Assembly (NCBI GenBank): GCA_023428645.1
Contig: JAEYXD010000232.1
Coordinates: 1-64,000, forward strand
From: Pseudomonadota bacterium
GTDB lineage: Bacteria > Pseudomonadota > Gammaproteobacteria > Steroidobacterales > Steroidobacteraceae
DNA: 64,000 nucleotides
Direction: 5' to 3'
Shown: positions 55,625 through 64,000 of the stretch, in pieces
How positions within the stretch are numbered: the first letter of the stretch is position 1
Layout: each line of letters starts with the position of its first letter
The notes under the pieces: model-generated
What the model saw: only the letters and a program-made list of their open reading frames with translations
What the model was told of the DNA's origin: nothing
The model's database searches: none
Position numbers and translations under genes: made by a program

Positions 55625-56188
55625 CTAGGCATGTCCTACATGCGAGCTGATCGTCGCGACGTCGATGCCGAGCAACCGTCCGGCCGCTTGCCAGCGCTGC
55701 TCGAACGGCGTGCTGAACAGGATGGTCTCGTCGCACGGCACCGTGAGCCAGGCGTTTTGCGCGAGCTCCGCTTCGAGCTGCCCCGCGCCCCAGCCCGCGT
55801 AACCGAGCGCGACGATCGCCGGTTCGGGCCCGGCGCCGCGGGCCATGGCATTCAGGATGTCGGGCGAGGTCGTGACCTGAATGCTCGAGGACACTTTGCG
55901 CGTGTGCTCCCAATCGCCGCCGACGCGATGTACGACGAAGCCGCGGTCCGTCTGCACGGGGCCGCCTTGCAGCACCGGCTGCACGCCGTCGACGCCCGGC
56001 GACATCGGGAGTTGCAGCTGCTCGAACACCTCGGCGAGCCGCATCTGCAGCGGCCGATTGATCACGATGCCGAGCGCGCCTTCGTGATTGTGTTCCCAGA
56101 TGAACGTGACCGTCTGCGCGAAGTTCGCGTCCACCATCGCGGGCATCGCGACCAGGAACTGATTCGTGAGGTATCCGGCGTCCGACAT
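55625..56188 (-). CDS. yqgE: YqgE/AlgH family protein
   Basis: 187 residues: LTNQFLVAMPAMVDANFAQTVTFIWEHNHEGALGIVINRPLQMRLAEVFEQL at the N-terminus and VALGYAGWGAGQLEAELAQNAWLTVPCDETILF near the end are the DUF179/AlgH hallmarks. Of uncertain function; in Pseudomonas it is named algH for an effect on alginate. Conserved neighbour of yqgF. Confidence 0.95.
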   Translation of the reverse strand: MSDAGYLTNQFLVAMPAMVDANFAQTVTFIWEHNHEGALGIVINRPLQMRLAEVFEQLQLPMSPGVDGVQPVLQGGPVQTDRGFVVHRVGGDWEHTRKVSSSIQVTTSPDILNAMARGAGPEPAIVALGYAGWGAGQLEAELAQNAWLTVPCDETILFSTPFEQRWQAAGRLLGIDVATISSHVGHA

Positions 56189-56233
56189 GGCGCGAGTATC
56201 CGGCCGCTTCCTCGGGTGCTCAAGCGATTTGAC

Positions 56234-57169
56234 TCATTCCCGCACGGCGCTCGCGGGGACGGCGACGGTGCCTTCGCCGACAGCGCCGTCGAGGAATTGC
56301 CACTCGTACGCAAACCTGAGCTCGTCGTATTGCTTGCGCAGCTCGGCCGGGAAAGGATCGAACGGCGACGCGAGCCGCAGGATGGATTGCGCGGCCTGAT
56401 CGAGGTCCTTGCGGCCGCTCGAGCGGCGCACGATGCTGCCGTTCAATTTGCCGTCGGCGCCTATGATGACTTCGAGCACAGGGTTGCCTGTCGCCGCGCC
56501 GCGCCCGCGAGCAATCTGCGGGAAATTCATCGTCCCGAGCCGCTCGACCTTGCGGCGCCATGCGTCGAGGTATGGCGCGATCTTCGATTCGCGCGTATTC
56601 GGAATGACTTCGTACTTGCCGTCCTGTCGTCCTCGCAGGCGCAGCATGTTGTCCGTCGCATGGGTGGCGATCGGGCTCGGCGACGCCGATGCGAGCGCTC
56701 TCGGCACTTCGGCTTGCTGGGCGGGCACGTCATCGCCGCTGCGGAACGTCACTTCGCTGCGTTCGGAGCGGCTGGTGATGAATTCCGTCGCGCGCTGACC
56801 GCTGACGGCTTCGCGATAATCCGAGCCGTTGCCATCCGGCAGGCCGTCCTGGTCGGCGGCAAGCGGCGATGACGCCGGGTTCGCGGGCCGCACGCGCTCG
56901 TCCGTCGTGCCCGTGCCGACCTGATTGCGTTGTGCGAGATATTGGGCCGTCGGGTTATCCGCGGCCTGCAGGTCCGAGCCGGTGAGAATCAGGACTTCGA
57001 GCGTCGGCGTGCTCGGCGCACTGCTGCGCGGCCCGGCAAACGTGACACCCAGGATGACGATTCCATGAAACAGCGCGGCGAGAAACAGGGTCGTCGTCAA
57101 ACGATCCTTGACCGGCGCGAGGCCCTCGTGGGGCCCGGCCGATAAAGATTCGTCGACGGTCGCGCTCAT
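56234..57169 (-). CDS. Energy transducer TonB-like protein
   Basis: 311 residues. One N-terminal membrane anchor (LTTTLFLAALFHGIVILGVTFAG) is followed by a long periplasmic linker with low-complexity sequence. The C-terminal TonB-like domain reads YLDAWRRKVERLGTMNFPQIARGRGAATGNPVLEVIIGADGKLNGSIVRRSSGRKDLDQAAQSILRLASPF. The linker lacks the usual long Pro-Lys/Pro-Glu runs. Its ATG overlaps the gshB stop (ATGA). A tonB-like gene occupies this position beside gshB in Pseudomonas too, with a proposed role in pilus/motility. Confidence 0.88.
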   Translation of the reverse strand: MSATVDESLSAGPHEGLAPVKDRLTTTLFLAALFHGIVILGVTFAGPRSSAPSTPTLEVLILTGSDLQAADNPTAQYLAQRNQVGTGTTDERVRPANPASSPLAADQDGLPDGNGSDYREAVSGQRATEFITSRSERSEVTFRSGDDVPAQQAEVPRALASASPSPIATHATDNMLRLRGRQDGKYEVIPNTRESKIAPYLDAWRRKVERLGTMNFPQIARGRGAATGNPVLEVIIGADGKLNGSIVRRSSGRKDLDQAAQSILRLASPFDPFPAELRKQYDELRFAYEWQFLDGAVGEGTVAVPASAVRE

Positions 57170-58125
57170 GCTTGCTTCTCGATTCGTTTCTGGATCGCGT
57201 CCATGAGCAGCCCGGCGATCTCGGTCTTGAACTGCTTGTCCAATTCACGCACGCCCGTCGGACTGGTGACGTTGATTTCGGTCACGTAGTCACCGATCAC
57301 GTCGAGCCCGACGAACAGCATGCCGCGCTGCCGCAACGTCGGGCCGATCTGGCTGACGAGCCAACGATCGCGTTCGGTCAGCTCCCGGCCGACACCCTTC
57401 GCGCCCGCGGCGAGGTTGCCGCGATTGTCCGTCTCGGTCGGGATGCGGGCGAGCGCATAAGGCACCGGCTCGCCGTCGATCACGAGAACGCGCGAATCGC
57501 CGGTCGAGACGATATCGGGGATGTAGCGCTGCACGATCGCATAGCGGGCGCCATAGTCGGTCAGCGTTTCGAAGATCACGTTCGCGTTCTTGTCGCCGCG
57601 ATCGACGACGAAGATCGATTTGCCGCCCATTCCATGCAGCGGCTTGCAGACGATGCGGATGTGCTCCTTCAGGAATGCGTGCATGTCGCTCATCTCGCGC
57701 GTGATGAGCGTCGGCGCGCAGCACTGCGGGAACCACGCGGTGAATACCTTTTCATTCATGTCGCGCAGCCCCTGAGGGCGATTCACGACGAGCACGCCCT
57801 CGAGCTCGGCGCGCTCCAGGATGTAAGTCGTGTAGATGTATTCCATGTCGAACGGCGGATCCTTGCGCATCAGGATTGCATCGAACTCCGCCAGGCGCGC
57901 GACCTTAGGTTCGCCGAGATCGAACCAATCCTTGAGGTCGTCGCGCACCCGCACCGGACGCAGGCGGCCGAACGCGGCGCCATCGCTCAGCCACAGGTCG
58001 TGCTGTTCGGCATACCAGAGCGTCCAGCCGCGCTTCTGCGCGGCGAGCATCATGGCGAGCGTCGTGTCCTTCGCCGGCTTGATCGAGGCGATGGGATCCA
58101 TGACGACGACGATTTGAATGGACAT
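57166..58125 (-). CDS. gshB: Glutathione synthetase
   Basis: 319 residues with the start at ATG 58125 (MSIQIVVVMDPI). It shows IKPAKDTTLAMMLAAQKRGWTLWY at the N-terminus, the ATP-grasp segment IVCKPLHGMGGKSIFVVDRGD, and ALARIPTETDNRGNLAAGAKGVGRELTERDRWL with FVGLDVIGDYVTEINVTSPTGVREL at the ligand end. It joins gamma-glutamylcysteine and glycine. It heads the minus-strand gshB-tonB-yqgE-yqgF-pyrB run and is divergent from pilG, a classical arrangement. Confidence 0.96.
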   Translation of the reverse strand: MSIQIVVVMDPIASIKPAKDTTLAMMLAAQKRGWTLWYAEQHDLWLSDGAAFGRLRPVRVRDDLKDWFDLGEPKVARLAEFDAILMRKDPPFDMEYIYTTYILERAELEGVLVVNRPQGLRDMNEKVFTAWFPQCCAPTLITREMSDMHAFLKEHIRIVCKPLHGMGGKSIFVVDRGDKNANVIFETLTDYGARYAIVQRYIPDIVSTGDSRVLVIDGEPVPYALARIPTETDNRGNLAAGAKGVGRELTERDRWLVSQIGPTLRQRGMLFVGLDVIGDYVTEINVTSPTGVRELDKQFKTEIAGLLMDAIQKRIEKQA

Positions 58126-58336
58126 TGCTGCTTTGAACCTCGAACGATTTGAGACTCGCATCACGCTCGCGAGCGATGCATGTGACAGGCTTCATACTAT
58201 AGGCACGCCGCCAATGGCAGGCCCACAACCAATATGTTAAAAGTTCCGTCCGTCGCGCAAGTGCCAGGATTTACGCGGAATTTGCGAGCGGGACGGCACC
58301 GAAGAACACGCGCGTGGACGCTCGAGAGGACATCTA

Positions 58337-58753
58337 ATGGAGAACTTAGCGGCGAGCAACGACGGCGCCCGTCTGGCGGGGCTGAAGGTACTCGTGATCG
58401 ACGACAGCAAGACGATCCGGCGTACCGCCGAGACGCTGCTCGCGAAGGAAGGCTGTGAGGTCTTCACCGCCGTCGACGGCTTCGATGCCTTGTCCAAGAT
58501 TGCCGATCACCAGCCCGACATCGTCTTCGTCGATATCATGATGCCCCGTCTCGACGGCTATCAGACCTGCTCGCTGATCAAGCACAACAAGGTATTCCGC
58601 TCCATCCCGGTCATCATGCTGTCCAGCAAGGACGGCTTGTTCGATCGCGCGCGCGGCCGCATCGTCGGCTCCGAGCACTATTTGACGAAGCCGTTCACGA
58701 AGGACGAGCTGTTGAATGCCATCGAAACGCATGTTGGACAACCGGCTCGGTAG
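58337..58753 (+). CDS. pilG: Twitching motility response regulator PilG
   Basis: 138 residues: one CheY-like receiver domain with LKVLVIDDSKTIRRTAETLLAKEGCEVFTAVDGFDALSKI, the phospho-acceptor Asp in DIVFVDIMMPRLDGY, and VIMLSSKDGLFDRARGRIVGSEHYLTKPF with the conserved lysine. A short N-terminal extension (ENLAASNDGARLAG) is typical of PilG. AGAGGA precedes the ATG. It receives phosphate from ChpA and links to pilus extension and cAMP signalling. Confidence 0.96.
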   Translation: MENLAASNDGARLAGLKVLVIDDSKTIRRTAETLLAKEGCEVFTAVDGFDALSKIADHQPDIVFVDIMMPRLDGYQTCSLIKHNKVFRSIPVIMLSSKDGLFDRARGRIVGSEHYLTKPFTKDELLNAIETHVGQPAR

Positions 58754-58795
58754 CCCATGCCTGGTCAAGCGATTACTTCCCGGTCGGAGCAAGGT

Positions 58796-59161
58796 ATGGC
58801 CCTGATCCTCATCGTCGATGACTCGCCGACGGAAGTGCACGTGATGCAGAAGGCGCTGGAGCGTCACGGCTATCAGACCGCGTCCGCGGGCGACGGCGCC
58901 GAAGCGATTCGCAAGGCCAAGGAAATGAAGCCCGATCTCATCTTCATGGACGTCGTCATGCCCGGCGTGAATGGCTTCCAGGCGACGCGCAAGCTCGCGT
59001 CCGATCCGGATACCAAGGCGATCCCGGTGATCATGGTGACCTCGAAGGATCAGGAAACCGATCGCATCTGGGGTATGCGCCAGGGCGCGGTCGACTATCT
59101 CGTCAAGCCCGTCTCGATGGACAAGCTGATCGAAAAGGCGCAGGCAGCCCTCGCGGGTTGA
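58796..59161 (+). CDS. pilH: Twitching motility response regulator PilH
   Basis: 121 residues, single receiver domain: ALILIVDDSPTEVHVMQKALERHGYQ, phospho-acceptor in DLIFMDVVMPGVNGFQATRKL, and IPVIMVTSKDQETDRIWGMRQGAVDYLVKPV. ATG 58796 with GGAGCAAGG upstream gives the family length; the longer frame to 58757 is less likely. PilH acts mainly as a phosphate sink opposite PilG. It lies 42 bases after pilG. Confidence 0.96.
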   Translation: MALILIVDDSPTEVHVMQKALERHGYQTASAGDGAEAIRKAKEMKPDLIFMDVVMPGVNGFQATRKLASDPDTKAIPVIMVTSKDQETDRIWGMRQGAVDYLVKPVSMDKLIEKAQAALAG

Positions 59162-59173
59162 CGGATCCATGCG

Positions 59174-59740
59174 ATGACGAGCGTTGCCGAACTCAAGTCT
59201 TTACGCGACAAGCCGTTTGAGTTGCTACAGCAGCTCGAACAGCTCGCGCGCGCCGCACTGACCGGTCAGGGCCGCGATGCGGCTGGCGAGCGCGAGTGGG
59301 TCGGTGTCGCGTTTCGGCTCGGCTCGGAGAATTTCCTGGTCGCGCGCGAAGAGACGCGCGAAGTGCTCGGCTTTCCGTCGGTGTTGACGCGAGTGCCAGG
59401 CGCGAAGAGCTGGATTCGCGGCGTCGCGAACGTGCGCGGTACGCTGCTGCCGGTCGTCGACTTGCGCGCGTTCCTCGGCAGCGGCGCGACCGGCACGGGG
59501 CGCAGCTCGCGCGTGCTGGTCGCGAATCATCGCGAAGTGCCCGCGGGCTTGCTGGTCGATGAAGTGCTCGGCTTCCGGCGCTTCGCCGATGGCGAGTTCT
59601 CGACGGCGGTGCCGCCGACGATCGTGCGCTGCGAGCGTTATCTCGCCGGCGCATTTCGGCGCGGCGCGGAAGGCTGGCCGGTGTTCAGTTTGCGTTCGTT
59701 GCTGGAAAGTCCCGAATTCTTGGAAGCCGCCGCGAGTTGA
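59174..59740 (+). CDS. pilI: CheW-like adaptor PilI
   Basis: 188 residues with a CheW domain: WVGVAFRLGSENFLVAREETREVLGFPSVLTRVPGAKSWIRGVANVRGTLLPVVDLRAFLG, followed by VLVANHREVPAGLLVDEVLGFRRF and a final FRRGAEGWPVFSLRSLLESPEFLEA. It couples the chemoreceptor PilJ to the kinase ChpA. Twelve bases separate it from pilH, so all are one operon. Confidence 0.95.
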   Translation: MTSVAELKSLRDKPFELLQQLEQLARAALTGQGRDAAGEREWVGVAFRLGSENFLVAREETREVLGFPSVLTRVPGAKSWIRGVANVRGTLLPVVDLRAFLGSGATGTGRSSRVLVANHREVPAGLLVDEVLGFRRFADGEFSTAVPPTIVRCERYLAGAFRRGAEGWPVFSLRSLLESPEFLEAAAS

Positions 59741-59857
59741 GCGGCGGCTCGAGGCACGGAAATACGGTCGTGGGTCATCAATATGTCAGCATCGGCAGGA
59801 GCGCACGCGCGACAGTGCGGGCACGTCACGTGCCGCCGATGATGCTCGAGGTTTGCC

Positions 59858-61939
59858 ATGGCCGCCCCTAACAAGACGTACGGCGTGAAGTTCATCCCGG
59901 CGCTGATCGCGCTCGCGCTGACGTGCGTCGCCGCCGCCGCGGTGCTCTACCTGTTCAGCACGCGCGATTCGGCCGAAGGCGCCGACCAGGTGCGGCAGAT
60001 CAACGAGCTCGTCGCGCTGTCGCAGAAAATTCCTTCGCAAGCCACCGGCGCGCTGTCCGGCAACGCGACCGCTTTCGAGGCCCTCGCGACCTCCCGCCAG
60101 CGCTATACGCGGCTCGCGGAGGCGATCGGCCCGGATGCTCAGAATCTCGGCGCATCGACCGACCTGTTGAAGCACACGCAAGCGATTCTCGGCGCCCGCG
60201 AGCCTGCCCTGGCCGTTCAGAAGGCGTCGATCGAGATCGCGGCAGCGCTGCCGCAGCTGTTGCAGGGGCTCGGCAATGCGGCCGGTGCGCTCGGCACTTC
60301 GAACGTCGAGGCCATGACCCGCCATCTCGAACGCTTCGAGATGACCGGCTTGCGTCTGCAGCAGGACATCGAAGCGCTCGCGGGCGGCGTGGGCGATCCG
60401 GCGCGAATTGCACAGCGGCTGCCGGACGGTCTCGACTACATGGGTCAAGTGATCGGCGGCCTCGCTGGCGAGGACACGACCTTGGCGCTGCCCGTCGTTT
60501 CCGGCGATGACGCGAAGGCGCGCCTCAAACAAACCGCCGCGTTGTATGCGCAATTGAGCGGCAACGTGCGCACGGCGATCAGCTCGGCCGATCGGATTCG
60601 CGCGGCGCGCGATGCGAACGCCGCGCTCGCGACGAGCGCCGAGCAGATCTACACGCACTATCAGAACAGCTTGGGCGTCGCCGGTGGCGCGAGCGACGTG
60701 CTCGGCAGCAAGGCGCTGATCGGCGGCCTGCTCGGCGCCGCGGTGCTGGTGCTCGTGCTCCTGGCCGTGATCTACAAGGCGAGCGGCAACCTGCGCAAGA
60801 GCCTGGAGTTGCAGGCGCATCGCAACGAGCGCAATCAAGAGGCGATTCTGCGCCTGCTCGATGAGCTGTCGAGCCTCGCGGACGGCGACCTGACCGTGCA
60901 GGCAACGGTGACGGAAGACATCACCGGCGCGATCGCGGACTCGATCAACTACGCGATCGAGGCGCTGCGCGAGCTCGTTGCGACGATCAACGATTCGGCG
61001 ATCACGCTCGATGCCGCGGCGAAGCAGACGCAATCGTCGGCCGGCCAGCTCGCGAAGGCATCCGTCGCGCAATCGAAGCAGATCGCGCTGGCGTCGGAAT
61101 CGGTGGCGGCAATGGCGGCCTCGACCGAGGAAGTCTCCGGCAATGCCGAGCGCTCCTCGGACGTCGCGCGCCACTCGGTCGACGTCGCGCACAAAGGCGG
61201 CGACGCCGTGCGCCGCACGATCGACGGCATGAACGCGATCCGCGAGACGATTCAGGAAACCTCGAAGCGCATCAAGCGCCTCGGCGAAAGCTCGCAGGAG
61301 ATCGGCAACATCGTCGAGCTCATCAACGACATCGCCGAGCAGACGAACATCCTGGCGCTCAACGCCTCGATCCAGGCGTCGATGGCGGGCGAGGCGGGTC
61401 GCGGTTTCGCGGTCGTCGCGGACGAAGTGCAGCGCCTCGCGGAGCGCGCGGCCAACGCGACGAAACAGATCGAAGTACACGTGCGCACGATTCAGGCGGA
61501 CACGAACGAGGCCGTCGTCTCGATGGAGCGCAGTACGACCGACGTCGTCGGCGGCGCGCTGCTCGCCGAGAACGCCGGCGCCGCGCTCGAGGAGATCGAG
61601 CAGGTGTCGAATCAGATCGCGAGCCTGGTGCAGAACATTTCCGCGAGCTCGCGGCAGCAGGCGTCGGCGGCGCAGAACATTTCCCGCAACATGCAGGTGC
61701 TGCGCGAGATCAGCTCGCAAACGGCCGAGAGCTCCGCGGCGACGTCGAACTCGGTCGGCAAGCTCGCCGAGCTGTCGGCCGGTCTGCGCAAGTCGGTCTC
61801 TGGCTTCCGCCTGCCGGATGCCAGCGCAGGAAAGGCCGAACTGCTGGCCGACGCGGGACGCAAGCCGGCGTCCGCGCCGACCGTCGCGCCGGCGACACCC
61901 GCACCGCGTCCGAAGAAAGTCAGCGGTCTGGCAAGCTGA
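59858..61939 (+). CDS. pilJ: Methyl-accepting chemotaxis protein PilJ
   Basis: 693 residues. First membrane helix LIALALTCVAAAAVLYLFS, a periplasmic sensor with two PilJ-type repeats (QKIPSQATGALSGNATAFEALATSRQRYTRL and similar), a second helix IGGLLGAAVLVLVLLAVIYKA, a HAMP-like linker and the signalling tip IAEQTNILALNASIQASMAGEAGRGFAVVADEVQRLAERAANATKQI. It detects pilus/surface cues or PilA and controls ChpA. No pilK (CheR-type methyltransferase) gene follows, although it does in Pseudomonas. Confidence 0.96.
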   Translation: MAAPNKTYGVKFIPALIALALTCVAAAAVLYLFSTRDSAEGADQVRQINELVALSQKIPSQATGALSGNATAFEALATSRQRYTRLAEAIGPDAQNLGASTDLLKHTQAILGAREPALAVQKASIEIAAALPQLLQGLGNAAGALGTSNVEAMTRHLERFEMTGLRLQQDIEALAGGVGDPARIAQRLPDGLDYMGQVIGGLAGEDTTLALPVVSGDDAKARLKQTAALYAQLSGNVRTAISSADRIRAARDANAALATSAEQIYTHYQNSLGVAGGASDVLGSKALIGGLLGAAVLVLVLLAVIYKASGNLRKSLELQAHRNERNQEAILRLLDELSSLADGDLTVQATVTEDITGAIADSINYAIEALRELVATINDSAITLDAAAKQTQSSAGQLAKASVAQSKQIALASESVAAMAASTEEVSGNAERSSDVARHSVDVAHKGGDAVRRTIDGMNAIRETIQETSKRIKRLGESSQEIGNIVELINDIAEQTNILALNASIQASMAGEAGRGFAVVADEVQRLAERAANATKQIEVHVRTIQADTNEAVVSMERSTTDVVGGALLAENAGAALEEIEQVSNQIASLVQNISASSRQQASAAQNISRNMQVLREISSQTAESSAATSNSVGKLAELSAGLRKSVSGFRLPDASAGKAELLADAGRKPASAPTVAPATPAPRPKKVSGLAS

Positions 61940-61982
61940 CGCCCCCTCGATGCGACGCACGATCAACGAGGCGCACTGACTC

Positions 61983-64000
61983 ATGGCCGAGGTTTCATCG
62001 CAAACGCTGCACATCGTCGCTCGCGAGCTCCAGAGCGAGATCAATGAAGCGCGCGCTGCGCTCGAGACGTTCGGCGAGCAGCAGGACAATCTCGCGTTGC
62101 TGCGCAAGTGCGCGGAGCATCTGCATTCCGTGCATGGCGCGCTGCGCATCTCGGAAGTGTACGGCGCGGCCCTGCTGGCTGAGGAAATGGGGCAGGTCAC
62201 CCGTTATCTCATCGACAATTTCGCCGAGAAGCGCCATCTGGCGGAGGGCCTCGATGCGCTGATGCGCGCGATGGTGCAGCTGCCGACGTATCTCGAACGC
62301 GTGCTGAGCGGCGGCCGCGACATGGCGCTCGTGCTGTTGCCGCTGCTGAACGATCTGCGTGCCGTTCGCGGCCACGCCCTGCTGTCCGAAGGCACGCTGC
62401 TGCTCTTGAATCTGAGCTCCGATCAGCAGGCGAATCCGGTGCCGGCGGCGCCCGGCGAGGGCGGTCTCACCGTCGCGCAATGGGCGCGCAAGCTCCGCAC
62501 CCGCTTCCAGCTCGGCTTGCTGGGCTGGATCAAGGGCGAGCGCATCGAGCAGAACCTCGAGACGTTGTCGCGCACGGCCGAGAAGATGGAGCAGATCGCG
62601 ACGACGCAACCCGTGTTCCAGTTGTGGTGGGTCGTCGGCGCCGTGCTCGAAGCGATGCGCGAAGGCGGGCTCGAAGGCACGGCGTCCGTCAAGCGCCTGC
62701 TCGGCCAGGCCGACCGCGACCTCAAGCGCCTGTACGAGCAAGGCGAAGCTCGCTACGCCGACGCGCCGTCGCTCGAATTGCTCAACAACCTGCTGTACTA
62801 CGTCGCGCGAGCGCGCAGCTCCGGAGCGCGGGTCACGGCCGTGCGGGCATCGTTCCGCCTGAGCGAGCTGCTGCCGGTCGACGACCGGGTCGAGCAGGCG
62901 CGCGAAAGCCTGTCGGCGCCGTCCGTGAAGCTGATGAAGACGGTCGCCGCGGCCATCAAGGAAGACCTGAGCCGCGTCAAGGACGCGCTCGACATGTTCG
63001 TGCGCCAGGGCGGCACGCAGATCGACGAACTCGTCCCGCAGCTCGAATTGCTGAAGAAGATCGCCGATACGCTCGGCGTGCTCGGTCTCGGCGAGCTGCG
63101 CGACAAGGTGCAAGGCGAGACGACGGATCTGCAAGCGATCGTCGAGGCGGGCAGCGCCGCGGGCGCGCAGGGGCGCTCGCCGGTCGACGAGGCGACGTTG
63201 CTGCGCATGGCGGCGACGTTGATCAAGGTCGAGGACAGTCTCGACGAGCAGCTCGTCGGCATGATCGTGCCGACGGACGAGCCGGCCGTGGCGAAGCCCA
63301 CCGGCAGCGACGACGTCGAATTCCGCCAGGTCACCGAAGCCGTGCTGCGCGAGTGCATCGTCAACATGGCGCGCATCAAGGAAGCGATCGCACTGTCGAT
63401 GGAGAAACCGCGCGAGGCGCAGGCGATCGAACAGATCCCGCAGCTCGTCCGCGGCATCACCGCCGGCCTGCTGATGTTGAACAAGCCGCGCGTCGTGGAA
63501 GTGATGGAAGGCATCGACCGGGCGCTGCAGCAGTTCGTGCGCTCGGATGGCCTGACGCTGCCTGCCGAGGCGGTCGATCGGCTCGCCGATGCGATCGTCG
63601 CCGTCGAGTACTACATGGAGACGATCCAGGCCGGGCGCACCGATCCGTGGTACATGCTCGACAACGCGGAAGCGTGCCTGCGCTATCTCGCCGATACGCA
63701 GCCGGTGCCGCGCCTCGACGCATTCGATGCCGTGCAAGGCGACTACTCGCGGACGATCGCGATCGAGCCGTTGTCGGAAACGGTCGCCGCGCCGACGGAG
63801 CAGGAGAGCACCGCCGTTCTGCGCAAGCCGGTGACGAGCAGCCAAACGATCACGCAAGTCGCGCAGACCGCGACGACCGTTGCGCCGGCCGCGGCGCCAG
63901 CTGCGCGGGTGCCCCCGCCCGTGCCGACGGACCGCGAGATCGATCCGGAATTCCTCGAGCTGTTCATCGAGGAGGCGAAGGACGAGATCGCGAAGCTCCA
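61983..64000 (+). CDS. chpA: Hybrid chemotaxis histidine kinase ChpA/PilL, N-terminal part (runs off window)
   Basis: The frame is open from ATG 61983 to the window end (672 codons) without a stop. The beginning (QTLHIVARELQSEINEARAALETFGEQ... RKCAEHLHSVHGALRI) is the first, degenerate Hpt-like domain of ChpA. Long helical repeats follow, with a second Hpt-like region around 430-550, then an Ala/Pro/Thr linker and the start of another Hpt domain (EFLELFIEEAKDEIAKL) at the edge. The kinase, CheW-like and receiver domains must lie beyond. Forty-three bases after pilJ, same operon. Confidence 0.95.
   Translation, partial: MAEVSSQTLHIVARELQSEINEARAALETFGEQQDNLALLRKCAEHLHSVHGALRISEVYGAALLAEEMGQVTRYLIDNFAEKRHLAEGLDALMRAMVQLPTYLERVLSGGRDMALVLLPLLNDLRAVRGHALLSEGTLLLLNLSSDQQANPVPAAPGEGGLTVAQWARKLRTRFQLGLLGWIKGERIEQNLETLSRTAEKMEQIATTQPVFQLWWVVGAVLEAMREGGLEGTASVKRLLGQADRDLKRLYEQGEARYADAPSLELLNNLLYYVARARSSGARVTAVRASFRLSELLPVDDRVEQARESLSAPSVKLMKTVAAAIKEDLSRVKDALDMFVRQGGTQIDELVPQLELLKKIADTLGVLGLGELRDKVQGETTDLQAIVEAGSAAGAQGRSPVDEATLLRMAATLIKVEDSLDEQLVGMIVPTDEPAVAKPTGSDDVEFRQVTEAVLRECIVNMARIKEAIALSMEKPREAQAIEQIPQLVRGITAGLLMLNKPRVVEVMEGIDRALQQFVRSDGLTLPAEAVDRLADAIVAVEYYMETIQAGRTDPWYMLDNAEACLRYLADTQPVPRLDAFDAVQGDYSRTIAIEPLSETVAAPTEQESTAVLRKPVTSSQTITQVAQTATTVAPAAAPAARVPPPVPTDREIDPEFLELFIEEAKDEIAKL

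Noticed and set aside
59786..62200. 804-codon minus-strand open frame opposite pilJ
   Set aside because: Antisense shadow of a high-GC gene; leucine/arginine/aspartate-rich without family features. The same holds for the 620-codon frame at 61995-63857 opposite chpA.

Overview
The window is high-GC DNA from a gammaproteobacterium. The right half (about 46.7-64 kb) has gene order I associate with Pseudomonas/Xanthomonas-type chromosomes: HU, a DUF4426 lipoprotein, yggT-proC-yggS, divergent pilT-pilU, then pyrB-ruvX-yqgE-tonB-gshB divergent from the type IV pilus chemotaxis operon pilG-pilH-pilI-pilJ-chpA. The Steroidobacter/Nevskia/Xanthomonad lineages are a reasonable guess. This is inference from gene content; no 16S gene is present.

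Layout. 0-7 kb is accessory: a partial LuxR regulator, a RAYT-like Y1 transposase relative with a damaged HUH motif, a small module of three regulators or hypotheticals sharing TGTAG half-sites, an ECF sigma factor, and an orphan lasso-cyclase-like asparagine synthetase homologue whose frame runs through a tRNA-Pro(UGG) gene. 7-11 kb is proline catabolism: a PutA split into two overlapping genes, with a divergent Lrp-type regulator. 11.2-12.4 kb is an orphan LanC-like protein.

The most interesting locus is 14.3-16.0 kb on the minus strand. It encodes a split-borosin RiPP system: a SonM-like tetrapyrrole-methylase-fold backbone N-methyltransferase, a GNAT acetyltransferase overlapping it by ATGA, and 15 nt further a SonA-like precursor with a borosin-binding domain and a Val-Cys-Cys-Val-Ile-Tyr core region. 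A TPR-GGDEF diguanylate cyclase gene starts 25 nt after the precursor.

16-35 kb is mostly minus-strand envelope and stress genes: an FMN reductase, a PilZ protein, an RCC1-propeller lipoprotein, a secreted cyclophilin, an outer-membrane barrel, an IPT-domain lipoprotein, ahpC-ahpF under an OxyR-like palindrome, two sugar transferases, a secreted methyltransferase-like protein, a PKD/serine-hydrolase lipoprotein, soxR divergent from a hemerythrin gene with a clear SoxR box between them, a phospholipase-D-family enzyme and a PEP-CTERM-like protein. 35-46.6 kb carries cell-wall enzymes (MltD, an L,D-transpeptidase), ppnN, an orphan ParA, htpG behind a sigma-32 promoter, and small housekeeping genes.

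50-53.7 kb holds three consecutive PilT/PilU-family ATPase genes, one more than the usual pair. Together with the Pil-Chp operon at the right edge and the c-di-GMP genes (GGDEF, PilZ), the region supports a twitching, surface-sensing lifestyle.
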